Part shown: positions 51,613 through 62,156 of the stretch, in pieces | How positions within the stretch are numbered: position 1 is the first letter of the stretch | Layout of the letters: each line of letters starts with the position of its first letter | Source of the DNA: Pipra filicauda | Taxonomy: Eukaryota > Chordata > Aves > Passeriformes > Pipridae | Length of the DNA stretch: 64,000 nucleotides | Direction: 5' to 3' | Assembly: GCF_003945595.2 (NCBI RefSeq) | Contig: NW_024104426.1 | Coordinates: 372,001 to 436,000, forward strand | The notes under the pieces: generated by a model | The model's database searches: none | Told to the model about the DNA's origin: nothing | What the model saw: only the letters and a program-made list of their open reading frames with translations | Position numbers and translations under genes: made by a program

Positions 51613-52496
51613 TGTCTTTCGGTAAGTGAAATACAGCACCCATGAATAGGGAAGTCTAAGACTAAGCCAAAATATCTTTTTCAAGGTAGAAATAAACGGA
51701 CGGTTTTGCCTTAAGTGGACTTGGAGTGACATCTCGTGTCGTAAAAAAGCAGTGCAAGTAACGAGCTACAGACAGACCTGCTTCGACAGAACTGCAGAAG
51801 CTGCTTGACCAGTTTTCTCCCTCTTCACTAGAAATGTCAAAAAACATTAACAAGAAGACTTTAACAAAAGTCTTTCTTATTTTCAATACGTTTAACCTCC
51901 ATACTCACAAATCAGACGTCCTTGATGGCATTTGTTTCAGTGAGGATTCAATTTTCTACTACTGGGAAGTGTTCAGCAGGTCTGACTGCAACAAAATGAA
52001 AAGAAAAAAAAAAAAACCAAACCCACATAGTGATTTAATCATAATTACTCTTAATTTGATAAAATTCATCCAGTGCAAATGGCTCGGTGAGCATTTTTTT
52101 TCTCCTTGAGAATGGCCCATTTTAACTGATGCTGACATTTGCAATTGATTTCAGTTAATCCACAGTAAGGTGCTGTGCTGCACTTTGGCACGGTTAATCT
52201 CCACTGTCCCCCCCCACAAGATAATCTGCTGTACAGGAATGACACCCTCCCATTGCACAATCCAGAGTAAAACTCGCTAATCCTCTTTTTTTGACACTTC
52301 ATAAACCAGCTTATCACCCCTGCTCCACTACCCTGCACATGAAAAGAGCAAGAGGAAAAGTCATTGCAGCTTGAATTAACCACCAGCACTGGGTCAGGTG
52401 CCTGGTGAAGGGATAGGGAAGCTGTCCAATGTGTTGCTGTCAGACTGTTGGCCAAGCACAGCTGAGGAGCACAAGCATCCAGTTTCCACTGTCCCG

Positions 52497-52580
52497 TTAG
52501 GACTGGAGCACTAATCCTACAGAGACAGGCTGAGAGAGCTGGGGTTGTTCAACCTGGAGAAGAGAAGGCTCCAGGGAGCA
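52497..52580 (+). mobile_element. CR1 LINE, 5' half of a split copy
   Basis: CTACAGAGACAGGCTGAGAG, AGCTGGGGTTGTTCAACCTG and AGAAGAGAAGGCTCCAGGGA match the CR1 region just upstream of the part that resumes at ~52.89 kb. The expected next words (GAGACCTTAG) are missing here. Confidence 0.82.
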
Positions 52581-52890
52581 CAACGTGAATTGGCTAATCT
52601 GCAAATGTTGGATAAAACACGAAGTAAGAAATCTGTGAGGAGGTAGCATTTGGAAAGTGAAAATTCAGTTCATGACAATGAAGATACACAAAATGCATGT
52701 CTTGAAATATAAGCCAAGCTTTGAGTCCTGTTACCTCTGAGTTATTTATCCTGTTACTTGCTGAGTCCAATACAAGGATAAGTGGGTGCAATCCTCAGAT
52801 TCCTTATGAAGGTGGTCAGAATAGCTTATACTCCGCTACTTTCTGGATGGATAGAACCTCCAAACCACCTGCCACCATCGTACCTAAATC
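52581..52890 (+). mobile_element. Unidentified ~310-bp insertion splitting a CR1
   Basis: CR1 homology stops near CTCCAGGGAGCA and resumes at AGACCTTGGAGGACCTTCCA. The material between is not CR1. It carries GATAAGTGGGTGCAAT and CCTTATGAAGGTGGTCAGAA, words that recur at 53.48 kb. This suggests an interspersed repeat, possibly a solo LTR or other nonautonomous element. No clear target-site duplication or terminal motif could be fixed by eye, so the class is open. Confidence 0.5.
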
Positions 52891-53170
52891 CAGCAAGACC
52901 TTGGAGGACCTTCCAGTGTCTAAAGGGGCTACAAGAGAGCTGGAGAGGGACTTTTCTAAGGGCATGGATGGAGGGATACAACAAGGGGGAATAGCTTCAC
53001 ACTAGCAGAGGGCAGGGTTAGATTGGATATTAGGAAGAAATCCTTGGCTCTGAGGGTGCTGAGGCACTGGCACAGTTTGCCAAGAGGAGCTGTGAATGCC
53101 ATATCCCTTGGAGTGTTCCAGACCAGGTTGGAATGAGGCTTGGGGCAACCTGGTCCAGTGGGAAGTATAT
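52891..53170 (+). mobile_element. CR1 LINE, 3' half of a split copy
   Basis: Resumes CR1 with ACCTTCCAGTGTCTAAAGGG, TGGAGAGGGACTTTTCTAAG, TTAGATTGGATATTAGGAAG and GGGGCAACCTGGTCCAGTGG. The final ~60 bp of the usual CR1 end are missing. Confidence 0.88.
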
Positions 53171-53454
53171 TCAGGGTGTGGTTTACATAGTGTGTGGTTA
53201 ATACATCATGTAAGTGCTTTCAAAAGGAAAAAAACCAAACCTGCTGCAACAGTCCAGCTCATTATTAGTAAGTGTTTGGTAATTCTAAAGATTAACCATA
53301 ACAGCTGTGTGATTACTTAAAAATATTGTGACGGGGTTTTTATACTCTTAGTTATATTCTGACACATTTTTTCATACCTGTGGAGGGGATTTTGTTCAGG
53401 TTTTTGGTGGATTATGAGCTCTGACTGGTTTGTTTTTACTGTATCTTTATGCTT

Positions 53455-53560
53455 TGTGCAAATACAATTTACTGAGCTCAGGGATAAGCGGGTGCAATTC
53501 CTCACCCTTCCTTATGAAGGTGGTCAGAATAGCTTGTTATTATTTTCTGGACTTTTAGAA
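53455..53560 (+). repeat. Second copy of repeat segment shared with 52.76-52.85 kb
   Basis: TTTACTGAGCTCAGGGATAA, GCGGGTGCAATTCCTCACCC and TTCCTTATGAAGGTGGTCAG align with 52760-52850 on the same strand, with small gaps and substitutions. Homology fades on both sides, so the full element length is unknown. Confidence 0.6.
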
Positions 53561-54239
53561 TCAAAAAAAAAAGGTTGCTTAAATTGCTTTAAAAAGCAAT
53601 TAAGTATTCCAAGTAATTTCAAATTTCTTCTATTGTAATCCTTGTGATTCCATTAGAAATACAGATTCAGGAATGCAATCTTTAGGAATTTATATCTTCT
53701 TTCCAAATTCCTTGGAAATCCAGTGACTTTTACTCTGTGTGAGTGGCTACACATCTGATAATATTACTATACTTTTCCTAATACTAGAAAATAATAGTCA
53801 CTACAGAGAACTCAAGAGAAGATGCAAGTGATAACTAGAACCAGAATCTTGAAGAAATAATTAAGGAGTCACGATCTGGAACTTCTTACTGAAGTATCAA
53901 AAAAAATTCCATTTTTAGATATGTATCAAATTGTTTATTACAGTTTTCTGTAATTTAGAACCTACTTCTGGAATTTTTTTCTTTCTCATTTGAAACAACA
54001 TTTCTTAAAAATAGAATAATTACATTGAAACCATTACCAGAAAACTGGTTAGAAAGCAGATATGTTAATGACAATAATACACATAACAATTTATCATGAA
54101 TTGTTGTAGCTGGTACTACTTTCTCTTCGTTGGCATAATTGAAAAGCTTTCTCAGTCAGCAGAATTCTGCACAGAAGGTGGGGTCTCAAATTATTTGGAA
54201 TTACCTAACAATTTTCTATGCAAGTTATTAGCACCTTGA

Positions 54240-54416
<177 letters not shown>

Positions 54417-57188
54417 TGATGAAGAATATAGAGCTGAGTCTGATGTCTTTCTTATGATTTCTTCTCTTCTAACTGGTCTAATGTATAGTATTTTAATAGT
54501 ATGATATATAAATGTGTCTAATAAGTGGGGAACTTTTAGAATTATTGAACAACAGAAAGGAAAAATTTTAACTTCAATTTATGAAAATTAAGGGTGAAAC
54601 ATTATTTGGAACTACTCATCTGTCAAGGTTTTCACTAAAAGACCTCTGAGGTTCTTGGTGTCAATAAGATTTCTTTCAGTTTTCTTATACCTGCAGATTT
54701 TTTTCTCAATTTCACTATTATGTGAAAGGATTACCATGTAATTTTTTATGGGAGTTTTTTTGTTGTGGTTTTGCTTTGGGGGCTTTGGTGGGTTTTTTAG
54801 TGTTTGGAATTTTTCTTATTTTTGTATAACTTGGAGACATTAACTCCTTATCAGGAGGAAGTTTTATCCTGGCTTCTTCTTATGCTATTATATATCAAAT
54901 TAGCTCCTATGAAAAATTAATTTCCCCCCATGCCAACCTTCGAATTGGAGGGTGGTCCAGAACCAGTGAGAGTCTGCAATTAGCAGCTTGGCACATAAAG
55001 GGAGAAGGAGAAATGTCTAAATGTCCATTTCTACCAAAAAAACCATGTAGCTTTCTCAATTCCCTGACTCTTCGCACCCCCACAGGGAGATGGAATTGCT
55101 GCAGCTCAGTCCATTTTCCCTTGGGAGAGCACATGAAAAAAAGGGAGATACTGATGCCAAGACAAAAGCAGTTAGAGCAGAGGGAGGTGCTGATAAGGAT
55201 GAATGAGACCAAATCACTGTGAACCTTCAAACCCATAAAAAAAGAGGAGAAATTGAAGCATGATGACAGGTAAGGAAAGGGAAGGCTGAGAAATGACAGC
55301 CGACAAAGTACAAGTGTAAAGGCAAGCGAGCGTTTCCAGAAATGATTATTTACTAGCAAGGATGCTACAAACACCAGGGGCATCTCACTGCAAAGAACTG
55401 TGGTGTCATCACGGAGAGCAATGATTGACATCAGTGATTTAGTTCTCATGAGATCCCCCAGGCCAAGACATGGGCTGCAGCCAAAAGCTAATGAGCACTC
55501 ATGACATGAGGCATGATCTGTTAGGTTTCTCCTGCACAACTGTGAAACTAAGGCTAGGGGACTGTTTATTTTCATCACAGTATCATTTACAGAGGCTTTC
55601 CAAGCTAATTCCCTTTTGGCAAAATGCATTCTCTCTTTCCATGTCAAAAGAAAGCTATAGTTTGCAGCAGAGGCCAACATTGTTTAGACTCCAGTCAAAT
55701 TTGTTTTTACATTTGAATGATCTGCCTCTTAGCCTACAGGCTCTTCAGCATTTGCAGTGTTATATTAGATTAAAACTATATTGTTTAAAACATTCACAGG
55801 GCTTACACACTCTGCAGAATTTGCAAGAGGTCAAACTCACTGGGAACTTAGGAAAAATAGGAAGGTGATACCAGCCTGTCATCATTCTCATTACTGCCAA
55901 GTACATGGTTTCATCTTTCCCTGATCCTAATAAAACTTTCCTACCAACTTGCATGGTTCAGTGTCATATCCAAAAAACACTGATCACTATAAAGTCTGTG
56001 TCAAAACTCCCTAGGGCTTGTCTCTGTTTAGTCCAAAATCCTTTCCATTGATGAAGGACAGAAAATACATATCAGTGGGATTTGTGCATAAATTTATTCT
56101 TATTTTTCACTGCCTTTAGTATAAAGGGCTTTTAAATTAAATCTAAATCAAGACTGTTCGGTTGTAAATGTAAATGGAAATAATGACTATATTTCTAAGC
56201 AGATACTAGATAATTATTAATTTTTCTTTGTTTATCTTTATCTGTAATAAAAAAAAAATCTTCCAAATCTATCCCTTCATTTTGAGTGGAAATAGAAAAC
56301 AGTTATAATTATTATTACATTTGTGATTTCATTGTTCGTTATTCTTTAGCATTATCAACAACGAACTTTCTAGAACACTTAGTGTGTTGCAGAGCATCCC
56401 CTTTCAGTTTCAGTTCTGCCAGATTCTACTTATTTAAATTTAATACCTCAAGCCTTAGGTAAGAGCTTTGACCAGTGGGCTCTTAAATGGAACTGCATCA
56501 AAAAAGAAGCCTGAAGAGATCCAGTCCAGAACTGTGGACTAGGTAACATACTTAATGTGGTAAACTGGATTTCAATTAGCCACCCAGTAAAGGGGTTTGC
56601 AGAAGACCCTCCTACAGAGTTCCCCAATTATTACGGTTATTGGTTGGTACCACAAATATGTCTCAAATGTTTTGGATATCAGAAATGTCTTTCTCACCCA
56701 ACTCTCAAGCTAATGGGTGAGTTTATGGTTTTTTTTTTTCTGATTTCCAGCTGATCAGTCTATGTCTCCTCTTTTAAGAACAATACAAGTAACATAACAA
56801 ATCAGAGTTAGACTGTAGTTGCCTCAGTGCAACCACAGTTATTCTAAGATGAAAAGATCTGTTACTGACTTCCTGTACAGCAGTTTTTAAACATTCCTAG
56901 TAGTCTTTAATGTATTCTGAGTGAACTCCTTGCACCTATATCTGTAACTGGAAAATCTTACTGATTACATAAATCAGACCCCTTAAAAGTACTTTGATCC
57001 AGAGTCAACAGATTCTTTTGACTGAGTGTGCACAGACCAAGGACTCTATTGCTGCAGGATCCTGCCATTATGGTCATATCTTCCTCCTTTGGTTGCCATA
57101 TGTAGATCAGGTCATCTTGGAAGCAGACATGAGCTTCAGTCACCTCATCTCTCTCAGAAGTGCCTATAGCTACTGCATATATGAATAT

Positions 57189-57222
57189 TTTAAATAATAA
57201 TCTCATTTAAATAATAATCTCA
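57189..57222 (+). repeat. 17-bp tandem duplication
   Basis: TTTAAATAATAATCTCA occurs twice head to tail without mismatch. Confidence 0.9.
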
Positions 57223-57591
57223 TTGAGGTGTATAGGCAGAGTGCACTAAGCTGTCTTAAGAAGAGTTTTATGGAATTTTTATACTTGAGAGTCAAATCCT
57301 TGATAGTTATTCAGAGGCAGTGAGTGGTTTATGCTCTTGCTTTACCTTATCTTAGCTGTATAGCAGTTTGATAGATCCTAAAGATTTACCTCTTAAAATA
57401 GAATGCAAAAGGAGTTTTGCTTTCACAAAGCAGGGAGTCATTATTATGCCACCCAGTGATCAAACATGTGGAGAGAAGTGATCACTGGCCTCAGGTGTCT
57501 GAAGAAAAGCTACACTTCCATTTTAGCTGTAGCCTCTAACTCTTGTTGCTGAGACCTGCGTTGGAATGAAGTCATGTTGAGGGGTCAGTCC

Positions 57592-57870
57592 TGCCTGGGT
57601 GAAACAATAGCCTGAAGTTGTGTCAGGAGAGGTTTGAGTTGGACATTAGGAAAAGGTTCTTCACCCAGAGCATGGCTGGATGCTGGAACAGGCTCCCCAG
57701 GACAGTGGTCAAAGCACCAAGGCTACTAGAGCTCAAGAAGTGTTTGGACAATGCTCTCAGGCACATGGTGTGACTCTTGGGGATGGTCCTGTGCAGAGCC
57801 AGGAGATGGACTTGATGATCCTTGTGGGTCCCTTCCAGCTCAGCATATTCTGGGATTCTATGATTCTATG
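57592..57870 (+). mobile_element. CR1 LINE 3' fragment, ~280 bp, distinct subfamily
   Basis: Forward CR1 with AATAGCCTGAAGTTGTGTCA, GTTGGACATTAGGAAAAGGT, TTCACCCAGAGCATGGCTGG, GGACTTGATGATCCTTGTGG and GTCCCTTCCAGCTCAGCATA before a TTCTATGATTCTATGG end. The GATCCTTGTGGGTCCCTTCC wording marks a subfamily different from most other copies here. Confidence 0.93.
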
Positions 57871-58814
57871 GTATAATTGATAGGAAAAGGAATGGGACAG
57901 AAGTCAGCCTACAACAGAGGAGTACATGCAGTAGCTCAAAGCAGAACTGTCCCTTTAGCAAAGAAATTCAGCTTTTTCTATTGACAACCAAAAGTTTGAA
58001 TTTATTAAAATAATTTTCTGTTGTGATGTGGAAGAAACAGGGTTGCAGTGCACAAGGGGGATTCTGGCATAAGAAATCAAGCCATTTTCCATGCAGAAAC
58101 TGTCCCATCATTTCCTCAATGCATCCATGCTTCAGAAATCACTGTTTTCAATACTGAGTACATGGAGCAGGCAACATGATCGGGAAAGGCCTTTGAACAA
58201 GCGGGTCAGCTGCACAGTGGGGATGAGAACTGGGTTTAACTGAAGCTCTAACACCACTGACAAATGAACTGGGCCTCCTCACCGAGTCAGTCTTTCTCAA
58301 GGGAGTGACAGGAGCAGCCAAACTCGCAAGATGCTGCACTGAAATAATCATTGGAGTACTTGTTTGGACATTTCAGGTCCAGAATGACCTGAGAGTAAAC
58401 TAACCTGGTAGCCTCAGGCCTGTCGGCACAGTTCACCATGTCCCAAGAAATGGCATGGGCACCAGAGCCAGACCTTGTTTTGTACATACCAAAAAAACAA
58501 GAGGGAAGGAAGTCAAGGGAAAGAGTTGCATTTCTTTGAGTCAGACATCAGAGACAGGCCTCCCTGTGATTTGTATCAAACGAGCGGCCTTGTATCAAAG
58601 AGGGCCACACAAGAACAGAGCTCAGCACCAAAGGAAGCCATCTCAACTCACAGGAGGGGATCTCAGGGAGCAAAGCATCCATGAGTCACACCACCCAATT
58701 TCATGTTTGACAAGGCTTTGGGGGCTTCTGCCTGCTTTGGCAAGGGGGTCGCCGAGACCCATTGCAGAGAGGTGGGCCTGCATTTTGGGGGTGTGGGGCC
58801 TTTGGTTGTGCGGG
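57871..58814. other. Region upstream of the ITPRIPL1-like promoter
   Basis: GC content rises towards 58.8 kb. No gene or repeat recognised. Distal control elements could lie here but cannot be named. Confidence 0.45.
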
Positions 58815-58902
58815 GGCCATTTTGAGTCCCTGAGCCGGGGTGGGGACAAGGGGCGGGGCTGGCCTGGCTGTGATGTGCTCTGGTCCCTGTGACATCACAG
58901 GG
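58815..58902 (+). promoter_or_regulatory. Probable core promoter of the ITPRIPL1-like gene
   Basis: GC-rich, TATA-less sequence just upstream of a plausible first exon. It shows a YY1-like GCCATTTT (58816-58823), a GC box GGGCGGGGC (58851-58859) and an inverted repeat CCCTGTGA-CA-TCACAGGG (58885-58902) enclosing the CRE-like octamer TGACATCA (58890-58897). That octamer differs by one base from the canonical CRE. The transcription start is inferred to lie close after it. Confidence 0.5.
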
Positions 58903-58942
58903 CTCATGTCACAATGGGGGCAGCTGCAAGCGGCCCCGGCAG
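58903..58942 (+). other. Probable untranslated exon 1 end and splice donor
   Basis: GGCCCCGGCAG|GTAACG gives a strong donor at 58942/58943. Joined to the acceptor at 59256 it defines a 314-bp intron and an exon 1 without the main start codon. The exon start is not visible and is only approximate. Confidence 0.5.
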
Positions 58943-59256
58943 GTAACGCTGCCCCAGTCCAGCCTGGGCGAGCGACGAGTGCGCACAGGCGGGAAGCTGC
59001 ACCTGAGCGAGTGGTTCTCACTTGGAATTCAGGAGCGACCTTTCACAGGAGTATCTTGGGTGTGGAACGGTGCTGCTGCAGGGGCAGTGGGACGGGCCTT
59101 GCTACTTGCCAACTGCCTGGGCCCTCTCCTTCCTGCCCCAGCTTTCCTGCAGCTCCCATCCACCCTCCCACCCTGCCCATTCCTCCCCCACCCCACCCCC
59201 TAAACAACCCCTCCCCTTCCAGTCCCACTTAACCCCTTGTCTCCCTAATCCTGCAG
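58943..59256 (+). other. Short 5'UTR intron of the ITPRIPL1-like gene
   Basis: Begins GTAACG and ends in a long pyrimidine-rich tract, ...CCCTAATCCTGCAG. A branch-point-like CTTAAC lies at 59228-59233, about 24 bases before the acceptor. The start codon follows three bases after the acceptor. Confidence 0.6.
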
Positions 59257-59259
59257 GCC

Positions 59260-60816
59260 ATGGAGGCCTTAATAGTCCTTGTCCTTCTCGTGCAAACCCT
59301 CATCCAGTACCCACACGTGGTGGGTGATGGGCTGGATGAGGCCACCCGTTTGCGCATGGAGATGCGGGAGAAGTATCTCAACCAGGAAATGACTCGGCTG
59401 CTGCAGGAGCTGGAGCAGAGCAGCCTGGAGCCCGGTGTCAGGGCCTGGGGAGCCCTGCTCTGGGCTACCTTGGAGCAGTGGCACTTCTGGGCTCTTCTTG
59501 GAGTCCTGGGCCTTCTCTTGGCACTGGCCTTTAGCCGCAGGAAAAGGAGCCGTGAGCCACACGGCAGTGCACCGCAGGAGAATGCCAGCAGCAACTTGGA
59601 GGCGCAGGAAGATCAAGTTAACGGCCGTGCAAATGTGGAAGAAAACAATGCTGCTGGAAGAGAAGAAAGGAAATACGGTGCAAATGGAGACCAAGAGCAA
59701 GATCGTGACAGTAAGCTTGGCAGGTTTATAGAGGAGTCCATACGCTGGCCTGTTCTGGACAGAGGTTGCGTGATAACTGACCTGATAGATGATTTGACAC
59801 GTGCCTTTGGACACCACTTGTCAAATCGTTTCTACCCAGTGCCACAGCAAGCCATCGGCATGGGCAGTGCCTTTGAAGGTTGGAGTCCCCGCAAAGAGGA
59901 TGTTGTGTACCACGTCCTCGTACCCCTCAGTCCTCCCCCGGGGCACACCTTCCACCTGGAGCCGAACACTGCCGCAGGCATGCCAGGAAAGGACTTCTGC
60001 GTCCGTGTGGAGCAGGTCCACATCCCGGAGGAAAAGCTGAGGAGGAATAAGAACTCCATCCTCCTCTACAACCTCTGTACTCGTTCCTACCTCGATGTGG
60101 AGAAAACTACCCTATGGTTCCGTCTGATGGCGAGAGCAAGTTGGTCGCGTTTGCCTCAGTCCAAACACTGGCGTTTAAGGGTGCTGCCCTCCAGACGCTC
60201 CTGTACACTCCGGCTGACCAACAACAGAGAAAGCTTCTGCGTTGAGGTGCTGTTTGGGGTGCAGCAAGGAAACTCAGACATCTATGTGAGCAGCCAGTCT
60301 AGAGAGGCCCTCTTCACCCCAAGCACAGTGTGGCCGGAGACCTACGGCGTGGCAGAGATGAAGTTCTTCAGCCACATTGCCCGGCAGGCTCCACCTGACA
60401 GCTGCCACCTCAGATGCCTGCAGCTCTTGGCCCGTGCCGGGGGGGGCAGAGCCTTTTCCAATTATACCCTCAAGACCATCATGATGCACCTCCTCAACAC
60501 CATCCCCATGGCACAGTGGGGCAGGAGGCATTGCCGCCAGCGGCTGCTGGAGAGCTTGGATTACCTGCGCTGCTCCCTGCAGAAGAAACGCCTGGACTGC
60601 TTCGTCATAGGCAACCAGAGCATCCCACCGCAGATCGACTTGCCTCGGCACTTCCAAACGCTTCAGCCACCCAACCTTTTCTGGCACCTGGCACAGGATC
60701 CAGACGCCCACAGAGAGGCCCGGCAAGACTTCTCTTTCCTCCGCTATCGGCTCAAACAACTGTTCACGGCCATTGACGGAGAAGCCAGCTCTGCTCCGGG
60801 GGCTCCCATCGCATAA
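59260..60816 (+). CDS. ITPRIPL1: ITPRIP-like 1 type single-pass membrane protein
   Basis: An intact 518-codon frame in one exon, close to the usual ~550 residues of ITPRIPL1. The start is GCCATGG, three bases after a splice acceptor. A hydrophobic N-terminal signal (MEALIVLVLLVQTLIQ, residues 1-16) is followed by an acidic/helical stretch (25-60). Next come a membrane span at about 76-92, a basic stop-transfer RRKR, a charged linker (95-150) and a Mab-21/nucleotidyltransferase-like domain from about 155 to 505. The fold's GxGS motif is present (GMGS, 200-203). The acidic metal-binding pair expected soon after is replaced by VVYHVLVPL, so I infer an inactive enzyme fold. NYT at 401 could be glycosylated if lumenal. 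Family members were named for ITPR interaction, and human ITPRIPL1 has been reported to bind CD3-epsilon. The exact role of this avian copy is unknown. Orthologue versus lineage-specific duplicate cannot be told from one copy. Confidence 0.93.
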   Translation: MEALIVLVLLVQTLIQYPHVVGDGLDEATRLRMEMREKYLNQEMTRLLQELEQSSLEPGVRAWGALLWATLEQWHFWALLGVLGLLLALAFSRRKRSREPHGSAPQENASSNLEAQEDQVNGRANVEENNAAGREERKYGANGDQEQDRDSKLGRFIEESIRWPVLDRGCVITDLIDDLTRAFGHHLSNRFYPVPQQAIGMGSAFEGWSPRKEDVVYHVLVPLSPPPGHTFHLEPNTAAGMPGKDFCVRVEQVHIPEEKLRRNKNSILLYNLCTRSYLDVEKTTLWFRLMARASWSRLPQSKHWRLRVLPSRRSCTLRLTNNRESFCVEVLFGVQQGNSDIYVSSQSREALFTPSTVWPETYGVAEMKFFSHIARQAPPDSCHLRCLQLLARAGGGRAFSNYTLKTIMMHLLNTIPMAQWGRRHCRQRLLESLDYLRCSLQKKRLDCFVIGNQSIPPQIDLPRHFQTLQPPNLFWHLAQDPDAHREARQDFSFLRYRLKQLFTAIDGEASSAPGAPIA

Positions 60817-60834
60817 ATGAAGAGCTCGGATTAG

Positions 60835-61239
60835 CAGTAGCTAATATCTAAGTAATTCATTGTAGTTAGTCTATTTTTCCCCAGAAAACAGAGAAGTAAT
60901 TAATACGTAGTTGAGGCACTTGTTCCCAGCAAATCTATAAGGAGTTATTATGCTACTAGTATATTTTTCCCCAGAAAATAGATAAATATTTAATACACAG
61001 TTGGGGCACTTGTTCCCAGCAAATATAGAAGTAGCTATTATGCAATTAGTATATTTTTCCCCAGAAAAAACATAACTAATTAATACATAGTTGGGGCACT
61101 TGTTCCCACCAAATATATAAGTAGCTATTATGAAGTTAGTATATTTTTCCCCAGAAAATAGATAAGCAATTAATACATAGATGGGGCACTTGTTCCCACC
61201 AAATCTTTAAGTAGGCATTATGTAGTTAGGATATTTATC
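60835..61239 (+). repeat. 90-bp tandem repeat array in the 3'UTR
   Basis: The block ATATTTTTCCCCAGAAAA recurs at 60871 (first base C), 60961, 61051 and 61141, exactly 90 bp apart. It starts again at 61231, where a LINE interrupts it. Each unit also carries TTAATACATAGTTGGGGCAC, TTGTTCCCAGCAAAT and GTAGCTATTATG with few differences. A decayed partial unit precedes the first. About 4.5 units are visible, and the interrupted last one resumes at 62049. Confidence 0.95.
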
Positions 61240-62048
61240 TCCTCCAGCAGTTTAATTACCTAGGTAACCTCATCTCCTCGGATGGTAAGATTGGAGGGGA
61301 GATAGACAACAGGTTAGCAAAGGCATAGAGTGCTTTCAGAAAGCTTCATAAAAGAGTCTGGCGAAACAAACACCTGAAGAAAAGTACAAAGATCAGTGTT
61401 TACAGAGCCATAGTGTTGTCTGCTCTCTTAAAAGGATCTGAATCATGGGTCATCTACTGCCACCACCTGTGACACCTAGAACGCTTCCATCAACGCTGCC
61501 TCCATACAATCCTAAACATCCACTGGTCAGATTCTGTGACCAATACATCTGTTCTAGAATAAGTAGCAGTCACCAGCATTGAGGCCATGTTGCTGAGAAC
61601 TCAGCTGCTTTGGGCAGAGCACGTCTCCAGGATGAGGGACCACCGCCTCCCTAAGATCCTGCTTTACGGTGAACTTGCCTCCGGCTGCCGCAAGAGAGGA
61701 GCCCCGAAGAAAAGATACAAGGACTCCCTGAAACAACATCTCAGCCTTGGCCACATTGATCATCATAAGTGGTCTACTCTGGCCTCCAATCGGGAGACCT
61801 GGAGACACACCATCTATAGCGCTGCTGATGCTTTTGAGAAAGCACGCAGGATCACCCTTGAGGAGAAAAGGCAACACAGAAAGAATCGTGCCTTGCAGAT
61901 TATACCATCTAAAGAGTCTTTCTGCTGTGCCTTTTGCAACCACCATGCCTATCACTTATTAGCCTCCTCAGCCACCAATGCGCTTGCAACAAACATGGGT
62001 AGAGTCCTTCCCAAATCTTCGTTCGTGAAGCCCAGCCATGATGATGAT
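61240..62048 (+). mobile_element. 5'-truncated non-CR1 LINE (reverse transcriptase C-terminus)
   Basis: Translation gives the end of a non-LTR retrotransposon protein: FNYLGNLISSDGKIGGEIDN, then ISVYRAIVLSALLKGSESW, FHQRCLHTILNIHWSD, and MLLRTQLLWAEHVSRM with LPKILLYGELASGCRKRGAP. A degenerate CAFCNHH near the end looks like a decayed zinc finger. Three in-frame stops lie before 61.57 kb, so it is dead. The last ~150 codons stay open. It ends in (GAT)n, not poly-A, and is flanked by the 10-bp duplication GATATTTATC (61230-61239 and 62049-62058). The layout resembles RTE-like LINEs more than CR1, but the clade is not settled. Confidence 0.88.
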
Positions 62049-62105
62049 GATATTTATCCCCAGAAAATAGAGAAGTCATTAATGGGTAGTTAGGGGATTT
62101 TCCCC
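62049..62105 (+). repeat. Remainder of the interrupted 90-bp unit
   Basis: After the LINE the array resumes with TATTTATCCCCAGAAAATAG and AGAAGTCATTAATGGGTAGT. It then fades into unique sequence (GGGGATTTTCCCCCC). Confidence 0.85.
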
Positions 62106-62156
62106 CCAGGAATCTTCAACCTGATGTCCTGTTATTTCCATCAAACATATTGTTTC

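Larger units (their letters stand above)
48057..52496. other. AT-rich stretch, no supported gene
   Basis: About 4.4 kb with a (GT)8 at 49343-49358 and a TG/TA repeat at 51527-51612. A + strand frame of about 140 codons at 49.9-50.3 kb is lysine- and leucine-rich with no domain, and I regard it as chance. Confidence 0.5.

Noticed and set aside
54907..55680. 257-codon ATG frame on the minus strand
   Set aside because: The + strand is purine-rich here, which removes stops from the opposite strand. The product is Ser/Leu/Phe/Cys-rich with no domain, and no splice or promoter context supports it.
59269..59817. Antisense frames within the ITPRIPL1-like coding exon
   Set aside because: They are shadows of the real gene on the other strand, with no independent support.
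61587..62093. 168-codon frame as a separate host gene
   Set aside because: It is the C-terminal end of a LINE protein whose upstream part continues in the same frame with three stops. Target-site duplications bound the insertion, and the frame's last codons run past the element.
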